From an uncultured Dehalococcoidia bacterium (GTDB taxonomy: Bacteria > Chloroflexota > Dehalococcoidia > Lucifugimonadales > JAAXIE01), in assembly GCA_951813255.1 (NCBI GenBank), contig OX638353.1:1178001-1242000 (forward strand): 64,000 nt of DNA, in the 5' to 3' direction. The position numbers were made by a program, and so were the translations under genes. Below the pieces are notes generated by a model. That model worked only from the letters and a program-made list of their open reading frames with translations, was not told where the DNA came from and searched no databases. Position 1 is the stretch's first letter, and each line of letters opens with the position of its first letter. Positions 15,898-23,992 of this stretch are shown in pieces.

Positions 15898-17751
15898 TCA
15901 CCTCGCAGGTATGACTATATTGCGAGAGCCCCAGCAGACTACGAAACCGTCCACCCGCACCCCGCAGGTGTAGTCCACCGCCGCGCCGACGGAGGCGAAT
16001 TCCCCCTTCGGCGGCGTGGCCTGGCCAGCCCGGTCCTCCCCCCAGCAAGCGACGGAGCCGTCCGCCCGCACCCCGCAGGTGTGATATCTGCCGGAGCTAA
16101 CTGAGGTGAACTCCCCCTCCGGCGGCGTGCCTTGGCCACGGCTATCATTCCCCCAGCAGGAAACGGAGCCGTCCGACCTTACCCCACAGGTGTGGTCACC
16201 CCCGGTGCTCACGGAGGTGAACTCCCCATCCGGCGGATCAGTCCCACCAGAGCTATAAGCTCCCCAGCAGGCTACGGAGCCGTCTGCCCGCACCCCACAG
16301 GTGTGATGAGCCCCGGGGCTAACTGAGGTGAACTCCCCATCCGGCGGCGTGGCCTGACCATGGGGATCGTACCCCCAGCAGGCGACGGAGCCGTCATCCC
16401 TCACCCCGCAGGTGTAGCTATTCCCGGCCTTCACGGAGGCGAATTCCCCATCCGGCGGCGTGGCCTGGCCATCGCCATCATACCCCCAGCAGGCGACGGA
16501 GCCGTCCACCCTTACCCCACAGTTGTGGCCCGTCCCCATGCTGACCGAGAAGAACTCCCCCTCCGGCGGAGTGCCACCGTCCCCCCAGCAGGCAACGAAC
16601 CCGTCCACCCTCACCCCGCAGGCGCTATGAACTGCCCCTCCCGCGCTAACCAAGGCGAACTCCCCCTCCGGCGGCAGGGCCTCGCCATATTGATTACTGC
16701 CCCAACAATCGATGGAGTCGTCCGCCCTCAACCCGCAGGTGTGGGACTCCCCGGTAGTGATCGAGACAAACTCCCCCTCAGGGGGCATGTGCTGGCCATA
16801 ATCATCGCTCCCCCAGCAGGCGACCGTGCCGTCCGGCCTCAAACCGCAGGTGTGATTCCGACCGGCACTAACTGAGGTGAACTCTGACTCCGGCGGAGTG
16901 GTCTGACCATATTCATTGTGTCCCCAACAGGCGACGGTGCCGTCCGGCCTCAAACCGCAGGTGTGATTCCGACCGGCGCTAACTGAGGCGAACTCCCCCT
17001 CTGGCAGCGTGGTCTGACCATATTCATTGTCCCCCCAGCAGGCGACGGTGCCGTCCGTCCTCACTCCGCATGTGTGACTACCTCCCGCGCTAGCGGAGGC
17101 GAACTCCCCCTCGGCAGGCGTGGTCTGGCCATATTCATTGTCCCCCCAACAATCGACGGAACCGTCCTCTCTCAACCCACAGGTGTGCTCACCCCCCGCG
17201 CTGACCCAGGTGAACTCGCCATCCGGCGGCGTGCCTTGGCCATATTCATTGTCCCCCCAACAGGCGACAAAGCCGTCCGCCCCCACTCCGCACGTGTGGT
17301 CCCCTCCGGCGCTGACCGAGGCGAACTCCCCATCCGGCGGCGTGGCCTCGCCATAATAATTGCTGCCCCAACAGGCGACTGTGCCGTCCGCCCTCACCCA
17401 GCAGGTGTGGTCATCTCCTGCACTGAGGAAGGCAGACTCTTCCTTCACTACCTGTCCGCCAATATCCTCAACAACGCCACCTCCGGAAGCGTCGCTGACC
17501 TCGCCGGTCTCTGTTGGCGCTGCTCCTCCCGCGTCCTCTCTACCTCCGTCGCCAGTGCCCGCAGCCTCCGTAGGCGCTGCTCCTCCCGCGTCCCCTCCAC
17601 CATCGTCCCTCGGCCCCGCAGCCTCCGTAGACGGCGACTCCACCGCAGCGGCGGAACCAGCCGACTCATCTCCCCCGCACGCTAGAACCAGAGCCGGAAG
17701 GCACATCGCCAGAATCCCGATTAGAAGAATGAATGGGGAGCGGGTTCGCAT
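15898..17751 (-). CDS. RCC1-like 14-repeat lipoprotein
   Basis: 617 aa surface lipoprotein. Signal segment FILLIGILAMCLPALVLAC gives a lipobox L-V-L-A-C; a low-complexity Gly/Ala/Thr/Asp-rich linker with a duplicated DAGGAAPTE follows. Then come 14 tandem repeats of about 37 aa of the form GEFxSVSAGxxHTCGVRxDGxVACWGxxxxGQxTPP, the RCC1/BLIP-II-like beta-propeller repeat. Fourteen blades could make two seven-bladed propellers. Nearly every repeat keeps two cysteines (HTC and ACW). The DNA shows the same 111-bp periodicity. ATG at 17751 has GAGGAGG upstream and begins the signal peptide directly; a longer frame to 17937 adds nonsense residues. Likely a secreted binding or adhesion protein. Repeat 8 is shortened. 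Confidence 0.85.
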   Translation of the reverse strand: MRTRSPFILLIGILAMCLPALVLACGGDESAGSAAAVESPSTEAAGPRDDGGGDAGGAAPTEAAGTGDGGREDAGGAAPTETGEVSDASGGGVVEDIGGQVVKEESAFLSAGDDHTCWVRADGTVACWGSNYYGEATPPDGEFASVSAGGDHTCGVGADGFVACWGDNEYGQGTPPDGEFTWVSAGGEHTCGLREDGSVDCWGDNEYGQTTPAEGEFASASAGGSHTCGVRTDGTVACWGDNEYGQTTLPEGEFASVSAGRNHTCGLRPDGTVACWGHNEYGQTTPPESEFTSVSAGRNHTCGLRPDGTVACWGSDDYGQHMPPEGEFVSITTGESHTCGLRADDSIDCWGSNQYGEALPPEGEFALVSAGGAVHSACGVRVDGFVACWGDGGTPPEGEFFSVSMGTGHNCGVRVDGSVACWGYDGDGQATPPDGEFASVKAGNSYTCGVRDDGSVACWGYDPHGQATPPDGEFTSVSPGAHHTCGVRADGSVACWGAYSSGGTDPPDGEFTSVSTGGDHTCGVRSDGSVSCWGNDSRGQGTPPEGEFTSVSSGRYHTCGVRADGSVACWGEDRAGQATPPKGEFASVGAAVDYTCGVRVDGFVVCWGSRNIVIPAR

Positions 17752-18161
17752 TCTTCGTTCCTCCTCAATATAGGACGGCCGCCATAGCAGTCCCATCCAC
17801 AGGCTCAGGTTCGCTCTCTCCAATCCGCAGGAAACGGGGGGAGCCGGCCGCGCACTGCCCAGTAACGCGCCCCTCCAGCGGTCCACCAGAAGCAAACCAT
17901 ACCGCCAGCTTTCGCAGAGGGTAGTCCAAGCCAGCAAAGAGGGTCAACAAGAACGGCACATCGTCCATCCCACTGACCCTAACGCCATCCACTCCTTGAC
18001 AACACCCACACATTAGTTCTAAACTAACCTCATTGAGCGTGCAGGGGCTGCCTGCCCCGCACCCCGATCCAGGGACCCCAGAGGTCATCCCCGCGCGCCA
18101 TTTCCCCCCCTACATTTTCTGGGAGGCAATAACACACATGGTGACCCAGCCCAACCCGGAA

Positions 18162-18283
18162 ATTCGACACTGTCGAATGGCCTCCTCAGATACAGCCCCA
18201 AAGCTGGACGGACGTACCGGTTCGACAGATTCGACACCCTCCAGATACAAAAAAACACTTCCCAGCTACGACCAGTGTCGAAT
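18162..18283. repeat. intergenic inverted repeat with conserved inter-arm sequence, copy B
   Basis: Arms ATTCGACAC (18229-18237) and GTGTCGAAT (18275-18283) are 37 nt apart; a further palindromic pair sits at 18162-18178. Between the arms are TCCAGATACAAAAA and CCCAGCTACGA, aligned without gaps to copy A at 2680-2716 (25 of 37 positions equal by my count). Arms differ completely from copy A. The wider gap 17752-18617 also holds a REP-like element but no gene I can support. Confidence 0.7.
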
Positions 18284-18391
18284 GGACCGCCAACGGAAGT
18301 CCGCCTCCCACCTCCGGTCCCGTGTGCCCGCCACTGACGCTCCTGCCCCAGTGCCTCCGCTCCCGCCTCCGTCCGTCCCGCCCTCCAATCC

Positions 18392-18473
18392 GTTCGTCCT
18401 GAGCGACTGGAGGGGGTTGTACATCCGGCTGACCGAGGTCGGATGTACAACACCCATCCTGAAATCGAAGGAC
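18392..18473. repeat. REP-like palindrome, copy 2
   Basis: Same architecture as 15674-15754: GTTCGTCCTGAGCGA at one end, TCGAAGGAC at the other, and inner arms GTTGTACATCCG (18416-18427) and CGGATGTACAAC (18440-18451). More diverged than copy 1. The two copies bracket the RCC1-like gene. Confidence 0.8.
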
Positions 18474-18617
18474 TCCAGCCCATCATTCAGTGCCCCCCAT
18501 TCCCTGCCAGTTCTGTGCCATGGCCAAATGGCAAAATGAACGGAAATAGGGCGGATTTCCAGTTTTCCCGCCCCTGGATCACAGGCCCTGTCCAACGATA
18601 TATAGGGAGCTAACACC

Positions 18618-18896
18618 ATGACACTGTCCCAGATCCGCAACCGCATCCACGCCCTCCAGCGCCGCTTCGGCCTGCCCCTCACCGTCATACGCCTCCGCCC
18701 CTACGCCACCCAGTTCTGCGACCAATGGGCCATAGCTCAAGACAGAAATGAGCCCCTGCCCGAGACCCACGTCTTCATCAGGAAACTGGCCTCCGCTGGC
18801 TTCAGCCTCACCACCTTCTCCTACCTCCTCCCTCGCCTCGGGAGGCACCGCGAGGACAACACGATCCCCCACCCCTTGCCAACCCTCTCGAACTAA
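18618..18896 (+). CDS. hypothetical small protein
   Basis: 92 aa, not recognised. AGGGAG lies about 9 nt before the ATG. The product is basic at the start (IRNRIHALQRRFGLPLTVIRLRPYA) with an aromatic/Cys middle (QFCDQWAIAQ) and no membrane segment or motif I can name. It stands alone between two repeat-rich stretches, and third-codon positions are strongly C-biased as in neighbouring real genes, which is the main support for coding. Confidence 0.5.
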   Translation: MTLSQIRNRIHALQRRFGLPLTVIRLRPYATQFCDQWAIAQDRNEPLPETHVFIRKLASAGFSLTTFSYLLPRLGRHREDNTIPHPLPTLSN

Positions 18897-19085
18897 TGTA
18901 CCATACCCCCATGATCAACGCACCACACATCCCCTACACCAACCACCCCCGCCGTGAACTCGGTGCCGACCGCCTCGGTCCTAGCCGCTCACGCCATTCA
19001 CATGCTCATCGGACCAAAAATAAAATTCCCCCAGCATCCTCTGTTGCTGCCTCAAAGCTGGCTCCTGCTGCCCAGCTACCATTCC

Positions 19086-19190
19086 CGTTGCACCGGGATT
19101 GCCACCGGAATGCACCCGGATTGCCACGGGAGTTGCACCGGTATGCCACGGGAGTTGCACCGTTTGTATACCGGAATGCCACGAGAATGC
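19086..19190 (+). repeat. degenerate 11-12 bp tandem repeat
   Basis: About nine imperfect units alternating TTGCACCGGxA and TTGCCACGGGA. No frame looks like a gene; lies in the 524-bp gap 18897-19420. Confidence 0.6.
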
Positions 19191-19208
19191 TACAAATGGG
19201 ACCACATT

Positions 19209-19404
19209 GTCTCACCGCTAGCTACGAACGTGAGACCATGGCCTTCCCTTTTGTCTCACCCTCAGCTACGAACGTGAGACCATTGGTCTCACCCCTCAGC
19301 TACGAACGTGAGACCACTGTCTCGCCTTGGTCTCACCTCTCAGCTACGAACGCGCGACCACTGTCTCACCTTGGTCTCTCCCCTCAGCTACGAACGCCCC
19401 ACCA
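19209..19404. repeat. array of five hairpins with AGCTACGAAC loops
   Basis: Five units with AGCTACGAAC at 19220, 19264, 19298, 19342 and 19386 (spacing 44, 34, 44, 44). In the first three the loop is flanked by perfect arms GTCTCAC/GTGAGAC, extending to TGGTCTCAC/GTGAGACCA in unit 3; in units 4 and 5 the right arm decays to GCGCGACCA and GCCCCACCA. The loop core is shared with the larger elements at 2.7, 18.2 and 34.4 kb. Confidence 0.75.
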
Positions 19405-19420
19405 CTGTCTCGCCTTGGTC

Positions 19421-20467
19421 CTAAGGTACTGTCTTGAACTCAGGCAGCACCTTCTCCGCAAACAGTTTCAGGGAGTTCAGGGTCTGTTCTTCGGTTAGGT
19501 CTCCGAAGAAGAAGGAGCTTACGAAGTAGTTGGTGCCTGTGGTGTCGATGTGATGGCGCACCTGTTCGGCTACCGAATCGGGCGAGCCGACGACGTGCAG
19601 GCCGTCGGCCATGCGGGCCTCGAAGTCGCCTAGGAACGCGGTGCGACCGGGATCGCCTCTCACGGTCCGGAGATGGTTGAAGTTGTCGTTGAAGTGGGCG
19701 AAGGCAGCTTTGGCCTCGCTCAGGGCCTCCTGGTCCGTCTCGCCAACATATACATGGCGCACGATGCCGTACTTCGGGTCCGGTTCGTGGGCGTTCAGGC
19801 GACCTTCATCTCCTTGATGTTCCTCCCATACCTGCTTGTAGAGGTCGAACAGTTCCCGCATCTTCTCCATGGTTGGGTAATGTGTGATGGTGTTGAACCC
19901 CTCCCTTGCCAGCCATTCGGTACGGTCGACGCTGTCGGTTGGGTACCAGAGCGGTGGGTATGGACGTTGGAAGGGCTCCACGTGCAACTGTACGTTGTCG
20001 AATGAGAAATGCTCGCCTTGGTAGTCGAGCACGCCGTTGGTGAGGGCTTGGGTGATTATGTTCAACGCCTCTTGAAACATTGGTCGCGACTGCTCGTTAG
20101 ATACGTCGTAGAAGGAGAGTTCGATGGGAGAGATGCCCCGGCCAACGCCGAGTTCCAACCGCCCCCGGGACAGTTGGTCCAGCATGCATATTTCCTGGGC
20201 CAGCCTGAGGGGGTTGTATATGGGCAACAGGTAGACCAAGGGGCCTAGACGAATGCGCTTCGTCCGCTGGGCGGCGGCCGCCAGAAAAAGGCCGGGAGAC
20301 GGGGCCATCCCCAAGGGCGCACACTGATGTTCCGCCAAGTGATAGCAGTAGAACCCGGCCTCGTCGGCATATTCCAGCATGCGCAGGCGCATGTCGTAGT
20401 TGTCGGCGATGCTAAGGCCGTTGCGGTCGATCCAGTCGAAAATACCGAAGTGAACGGGTGACGCCAT
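19421..20467 (-). CDS. LLM-class flavin-dependent oxidoreductase
   Basis: 348 aa, luciferase-like TIM-barrel monooxygenase (bacterial luciferase alpha/alkanal monooxygenase type), using FMNH2 or F420. Typical blocks: YADEAGFYCYHLAEHQCAP, RTKRIRLGPLVYLLPIYNPLRLAQEICMLDQLSRGRLELGVGRG, and a C-terminal VGSPDSVAEQVRHHIDTTGTNYFVSSF. The ATG has GAGG 8-9 nt upstream. It is followed after about 80 bp upstream on the same strand by a CoA-transferase gene, which may be cotranscribed, so the substrate may be a CoA-activated or to-be-activated acid (inference). Cofactor choice cannot be decided from sequence alone. Confidence 0.88.
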   Translation of the reverse strand: MASPVHFGIFDWIDRNGLSIADNYDMRLRMLEYADEAGFYCYHLAEHQCAPLGMAPSPGLFLAAAAQRTKRIRLGPLVYLLPIYNPLRLAQEICMLDQLSRGRLELGVGRGISPIELSFYDVSNEQSRPMFQEALNIITQALTNGVLDYQGEHFSFDNVQLHVEPFQRPYPPLWYPTDSVDRTEWLAREGFNTITHYPTMEKMRELFDLYKQVWEEHQGDEGRLNAHEPDPKYGIVRHVYVGETDQEALSEAKAAFAHFNDNFNHLRTVRGDPGRTAFLGDFEARMADGLHVVGSPDSVAEQVRHHIDTTGTNYFVSSFFFGDLTEEQTLNSLKLFAEKVLPEFKTVP

Positions 20468-20546
20468 CTAGAGGCCTCCCAGCCGGGTCAGATTACCGAA
20501 TTCTGTCCTGATAAGTCGCTTACGGGTTGGGTGGGTCCGCGAGTTT

Positions 20547-21764
20547 CTAGACGATTGTGCCCTGGCTGCGCAACTCGTCAACCTCTTCCTGGGTAAGCCC
20601 GCCCAAGGTAGTGAATATCTCATCGGAATGCTGGCTGAAGAGAGGCGCGGGCGAGACCTCCACAGGGGAGTCCGACAGCCGCACTGGGCAGCCAATGATG
20701 GAAACACGACCACGGGTGGGATGGTCGATTTCGGTAACCATCCCGCGCTCGCGCAGGTGGGGGTTGGCAAGAACCTCAGAGGTGTCGAACACTGCTCCGC
20801 AAGGCACACCTTCTCCGGCAAATGCGGCCATCACCTCTTCCTTATTGCGCGTGGATGTCCAGTCCTGAATGATGGCCGCTAGTTCAGCCCCGTGTTGATC
20901 ACGGATATTCCGGTCGGAGAACCGGGGGTCTTCCAGCAACTCTTCACGGCCCATGGCGCGGACGGCGGCGTTGAACATACCCGGTATGTCGGAGGGCACT
21001 AGGAGAAAGACGTATTCGTTTTCGCCTGCTGGGGCGCACTTGAAAAGGCCACGCACCTCTCCTCCGGCCCCGCCAAGATGGCTCTCGGCCCGGGGCACTG
21101 GCACCCCGCTGGAAAGGGTGCTGGTGAACTGCACTCTAGTGAGGTTGAGGACTGCCTCCTGCATGGCCACTTCCACCTTTTGTCCTTTGCCGGTGGACTC
21201 GCGCTGGACCACGGCGGCCAGGATGCCTATCACCATGTGCATACCAGTGCCGGAGTCGCCCACATTTACGCCCGATGGCGTGGGCGGGCTGTCAGCATAG
21301 CCGGTAATGCTCATAGCTCCACTTGTCGCCTGAGCCACAGGCTCGAAGCACTTGTACTCGGCGTAAGGGCCGTAGGAGCCGAACCCCTTGACCGACGCGT
21401 AGATCAGACCGGGGTTAATGGCGCTTAGGTCGTCGTAGCCCAAGCCTAGGCGGTCCATCGCACCGGGACCACGATTTTCCACCATGATGTCCGCTTGGGT
21501 TACCAAGGTCTTGAACAGCTCCTTGGCCTTGGGATTGCGCAAGTCGAGGGTGGTGCTCTTCTTGTTGTTGTTGAGCAGCAGGAAGAAAAAACTGTCCTTG
21601 TCAGGATCATCCCTGCGCAGCCAGCGGGCGCGATCGCCACGGCCATCAGGTATCTCGACCTTGATGACCTCAGCTCCCAGCCAAGCCAGCATCTGAGTGC
21701 ACGAAGGCCCGGCTTGGTCATGGGTCATATCGATCACCCGTATACCATCCAACGCCTTACTCAT
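20547..21764 (-). CDS. class III CoA-transferase (CaiB/BaiF family)
   Basis: 405 aa family III CoA-transferase. LDGIRVIDMTHDQAGPSCTQMLAWLGAEVIKVE at the N-terminus, KKSTTLDLRNPKAKELF, FEPVAQATSGAMSITG and VGDSGTGMH with the probable catalytic Asp. Close in pattern to 2775-3977 but clearly a separate paralogue, with an SDRNIRDQHG middle region. TAGGAGG precedes the ATG. Leads a probable two-gene unit with the LLM oxidoreductase at 19421-20467. Confidence 0.92.
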   Translation of the reverse strand: MSKALDGIRVIDMTHDQAGPSCTQMLAWLGAEVIKVEIPDGRGDRARWLRRDDPDKDSFFFLLLNNNKKSTTLDLRNPKAKELFKTLVTQADIMVENRGPGAMDRLGLGYDDLSAINPGLIYASVKGFGSYGPYAEYKCFEPVAQATSGAMSITGYADSPPTPSGVNVGDSGTGMHMVIGILAAVVQRESTGKGQKVEVAMQEAVLNLTRVQFTSTLSSGVPVPRAESHLGGAGGEVRGLFKCAPAGENEYVFLLVPSDIPGMFNAAVRAMGREELLEDPRFSDRNIRDQHGAELAAIIQDWTSTRNKEEVMAAFAGEGVPCGAVFDTSEVLANPHLRERGMVTEIDHPTRGRVSIIGCPVRLSDSPVEVSPAPLFSQHSDEIFTTLGGLTQEEVDELRSQGTIV

Positions 21765-21906
21765 ACGTAATTCCTCCTAGCCATGCCTACCTAGCACACT
21801 TGGCCGATTCTAGGTGGGGCGTATGAGAGCGTCAAGCTGAAGGTGCGGACTACAGGGTTGTCGACGTCGATCCTTCCGCTTATGGACGGGTGGCTTGCGT
21901 GGTAGT

Positions 21907-22107
21907 ATGGGCCGTGTGCCGGAAACAAGAACACAGCGCATCAGAGAGCGGTTAGAGCATGAAGGCTGGTACATGCAGAGGCACGGTGCAAACCATGACA
22001 TCTATCGACACCCAGATATACGAGGCATCATAACGCTGCCTCGACACCGTAATGTCAAACTGGGGGTGGCCCGATCCATAGCCAAGCAAGCGGGCTGGGA
22101 GGACTGA
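21907..22107 (+). CDS. hicA: HicA-type mRNA interferase toxin
   Basis: 66 aa. A dsRBD-like HicA fold: EHEGWYMQRHGANHDIYRHPD carries the catalytic His region, and ITLPRHRNVKLGVARSIAKQAGW matches the C-terminal helix of HicA toxins, which cleave mRNA. It is followed after 1 nt by hicB. ATG at 21907 is chosen; an alternative ATG at 21895 is also in frame and neither has a good ribosome site. Confidence 0.82.
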   Translation: MGRVPETRTQRIRERLEHEGWYMQRHGANHDIYRHPDIRGIITLPRHRNVKLGVARSIAKQAGWED

Positions 22108-22108
22108 C

Positions 22109-22378
22109 ATGAGATATCCTGCGATTATTGAGGGAGGCGGGGATGACTATGGCATTTGGTTCCCAGACCTGCCGGGAATCGTGGCGATGGGAGGTACGTT
22201 AGACGAAGCCATCTGCAACGCCCAGGAGGCATTGGACGACTACGCTATCGAGGCCAAGCGAGACGGCATCGGCCTCATAACTCCCAGTTCGCCAACAACC
22301 ATTGAAGTTCCGCCCGGATGCACTCTAACGACTATACAGACGGTCCGAGAAACTCCAGAAAGGTCGGCACTGCCATGA
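22109..22378 (+). CDS. hicB: HicB-type antitoxin
   Basis: 89 aa. Degraded RNase-H-like HicB domain: YPAIIEGGGDDYGIWFPDLPGIVAMGGTLDEAICNAQEAL. The C-terminus lacks an obvious RHH or HTH DNA-binding domain, so autoregulation may rely on other factors. Its stop overlaps the start of the next small gene as ATGA, linking the toxin-antitoxin pair to the amidase genes downstream. Confidence 0.85.
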   Translation: MRYPAIIEGGGDDYGIWFPDLPGIVAMGGTLDEAICNAQEALDDYAIEAKRDGIGLITPSSPTTIEVPPGCTLTTIQTVRETPERSALP

Positions 22379-22587
22379 CGCGACTCACCGATGACGAGTT
22401 CCGATTTCTGGTGCGCCGTGCCGGGCTGTCGATGCCCGACGACGAGTTGCACGAACTCAAACGCCTCTACGATGCCTTGATGGAGCGTATGCAGCCCCTC
22501 CAAGAGGCCGATCTCTCGGAGGAAGAGGTGGCCGGCATCTTCCTCCCGCGAGCGGGGAATACCGCACTGGGGGAGGTGTCCTCATGA
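22375..22587 (+). CDS. GatC/AtzG-like small amidase partner
   Basis: 70 aa, mostly helical (LTDDEFRFLVRRAGLSMPDDELHELKRLYDALMERMQPLQEA). Size, helicity, and position immediately before an amidase-signature enzyme with an ATGA overlap resemble the small subunits GatC or AtzG that stabilise GatA/AtzE-type amidases. The start is set by the ATGA overlap with hicB. Family membership is inferred from context rather than strong motifs. Confidence 0.6.
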   Translation: MTRLTDDEFRFLVRRAGLSMPDDELHELKRLYDALMERMQPLQEADLSEEEVAGIFLPRAGNTALGEVSS

Positions 22588-23984
22588 CCACATCCAGCCA
22601 AGACTTGTACCTACTCACAATCCACGAAGCCGCCGAACTCATCCGCAGCCGTCAACTGTCGCCTGTTGAGCTGACACAAGCCTTCCTGGACCGCATTGAG
22701 GCCGTGGATGACCGGCTGAAGTCCTACATCACCCTATTGCCTGAGACGGCCATGGAAGCAGCACGGGAGGCCGAAACGGAAATCTCCAAGGGCAACTATC
22801 GCGGCCCGCTGCACGGCATACCCATAGCCCTGAAGGACCTGTACGACACTGCCGGAGTGCCTACCATGGCCCAATCCAAAGTACTGGAGCACCGTGTGCC
22901 CGATAGCGACGCCACGGTAGTGACCCGCTTGCGGGATGCAGGGACTGTACTGCTGGGCAAGCTGACCATGCACGAGTTCGCCCTTGGCTTCCCTGCCAGC
23001 CTGTACGAGTCGCCAAGAAATCCATGGAACCTGGACCATGTGACAGGGGGTTCCAGCAGCGGGTCGGGGGCGGGCATCGCTGCGGGCACCTGCATGGGGA
23101 CGCTGGGGTCGTGCACGGGTGGCTCCATACGCGGGCCTGCTTCCTATTGTGGAATTGTGGGGTTGAAGCCTACCTACGGTCGCGTCAGCCGCCATGGCGT
23201 ACTGCCTCTCAGTTGGTCGCTCGATCACGTCGGACCGATGACATGGATAGTTGAGGACACTGCACATATGATGCAGGCCATCGCCGGCCGTGACCCTAAT
23301 GACCCGACCAGCTGCACAGAACCCGTCCCTGACTACGCGGCGTCGCTGCGGGAGGACGTCAGCGGGCTGGTTATCGGGGTTCCACGTCACTACTTCTTCG
23401 ACTCGAGCGCTGGCGCCGACGAGGAGATGCTGGCAGCGGTGGACAAGGCCCTGACCGAGTTGGAAGGCTTGGGGGCGCGGGTCGAGGAGGTCACCATCCC
23501 AAGTCTGGACCTAGCGGGGCCAGCCAACTGGCTAATCATGATGAGCGAGGCCTACGCATACCACAAGGCCAACCTAGCTGCGCAGCCGGAGAACTTCGGT
23601 CCTGTGGTGCGCCACCGGTTCTACATTGGAGGACTGTTCAGCTCCGGAGAGTACGTCATGGCGCAGCAGGCCCGCACCCGCATTCGGAGAGAGTTCGCCG
23701 AGGTGATGCAACGAGTGGACCTCATCGGATGTCCCACGATGCTGGGGCCGGCGCCCGTGTTCGACACCTTCGACCCCTCAAGTGTGGTGCTGGGACGCAG
23801 CTTCACCGCGCCTTTCAACGAGACGGGAATGCCCGCCATCTCTGTCCCTTGCGGCTTCACCGAGAGCGGATTGCCTCTGGGCCTGCAGCTCGCTGGCCGA
23901 CCTTTCGAAGAGGAGACGGTCATCCGGGCCGGGTACACCTATCAGCAGCACGCCGGATGGTACAAGCAGAGACCAGTGCTTTAG
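22584..23984 (+). CDS. amidase-signature family hydrolase
   Basis: 466 aa Ser-cisSer-Lys amidase: Lys84 in ALKDLYDT, Ser157 in GGSSSGSG and nucleophile Ser181 in TGGSIRGPA; the 24-residue spacing between the two serines matches the family. The usual acidic residue in GTDxGGS is replaced by Cys (GSCTGGS). C-terminal PAISVPCGFTESGLPLGLQLAGRPFEEETV is typical. It hydrolyses an amide or acts as a transamidase with the small gene before it; GatB is absent here, so tRNA amidation is less likely than a catabolic amidase. The GGAGG site lies in the preceding gene's end. Confidence 0.9.
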   Translation: MTTSSQDLYLLTIHEAAELIRSRQLSPVELTQAFLDRIEAVDDRLKSYITLLPETAMEAAREAETEISKGNYRGPLHGIPIALKDLYDTAGVPTMAQSKVLEHRVPDSDATVVTRLRDAGTVLLGKLTMHEFALGFPASLYESPRNPWNLDHVTGGSSSGSGAGIAAGTCMGTLGSCTGGSIRGPASYCGIVGLKPTYGRVSRHGVLPLSWSLDHVGPMTWIVEDTAHMMQAIAGRDPNDPTSCTEPVPDYAASLREDVSGLVIGVPRHYFFDSSAGADEEMLAAVDKALTELEGLGARVEEVTIPSLDLAGPANWLIMMSEAYAYHKANLAAQPENFGPVVRHRFYIGGLFSSGEYVMAQQARTRIRREFAEVMQRVDLIGCPTMLGPAPVFDTFDPSSVVLGRSFTAPFNETGMPAISVPCGFTESGLPLGLQLAGRPFEEETVIRAGYTYQQHAGWYKQRPVL

Positions 23985-23992
23985 GGTGGGCC

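Noticed and set aside
15640..18480. Insertion sequence or integron attC sites
   Set aside because: No transposase or integrase frame; palindromes match the REP type and lack the attC core.
18085..18486. Minus-strand frame in the 18 kb gap
   Set aside because: It crosses REP-like and inverted-repeat sequences; composition is low complexity and no motif is seen.
19209..19404. CRISPR array
   Set aside because: Short hairpin repeats with 34-44 bp spacing and no constant spacer or cas genes; spacers would be nearly as repetitive as the repeats.
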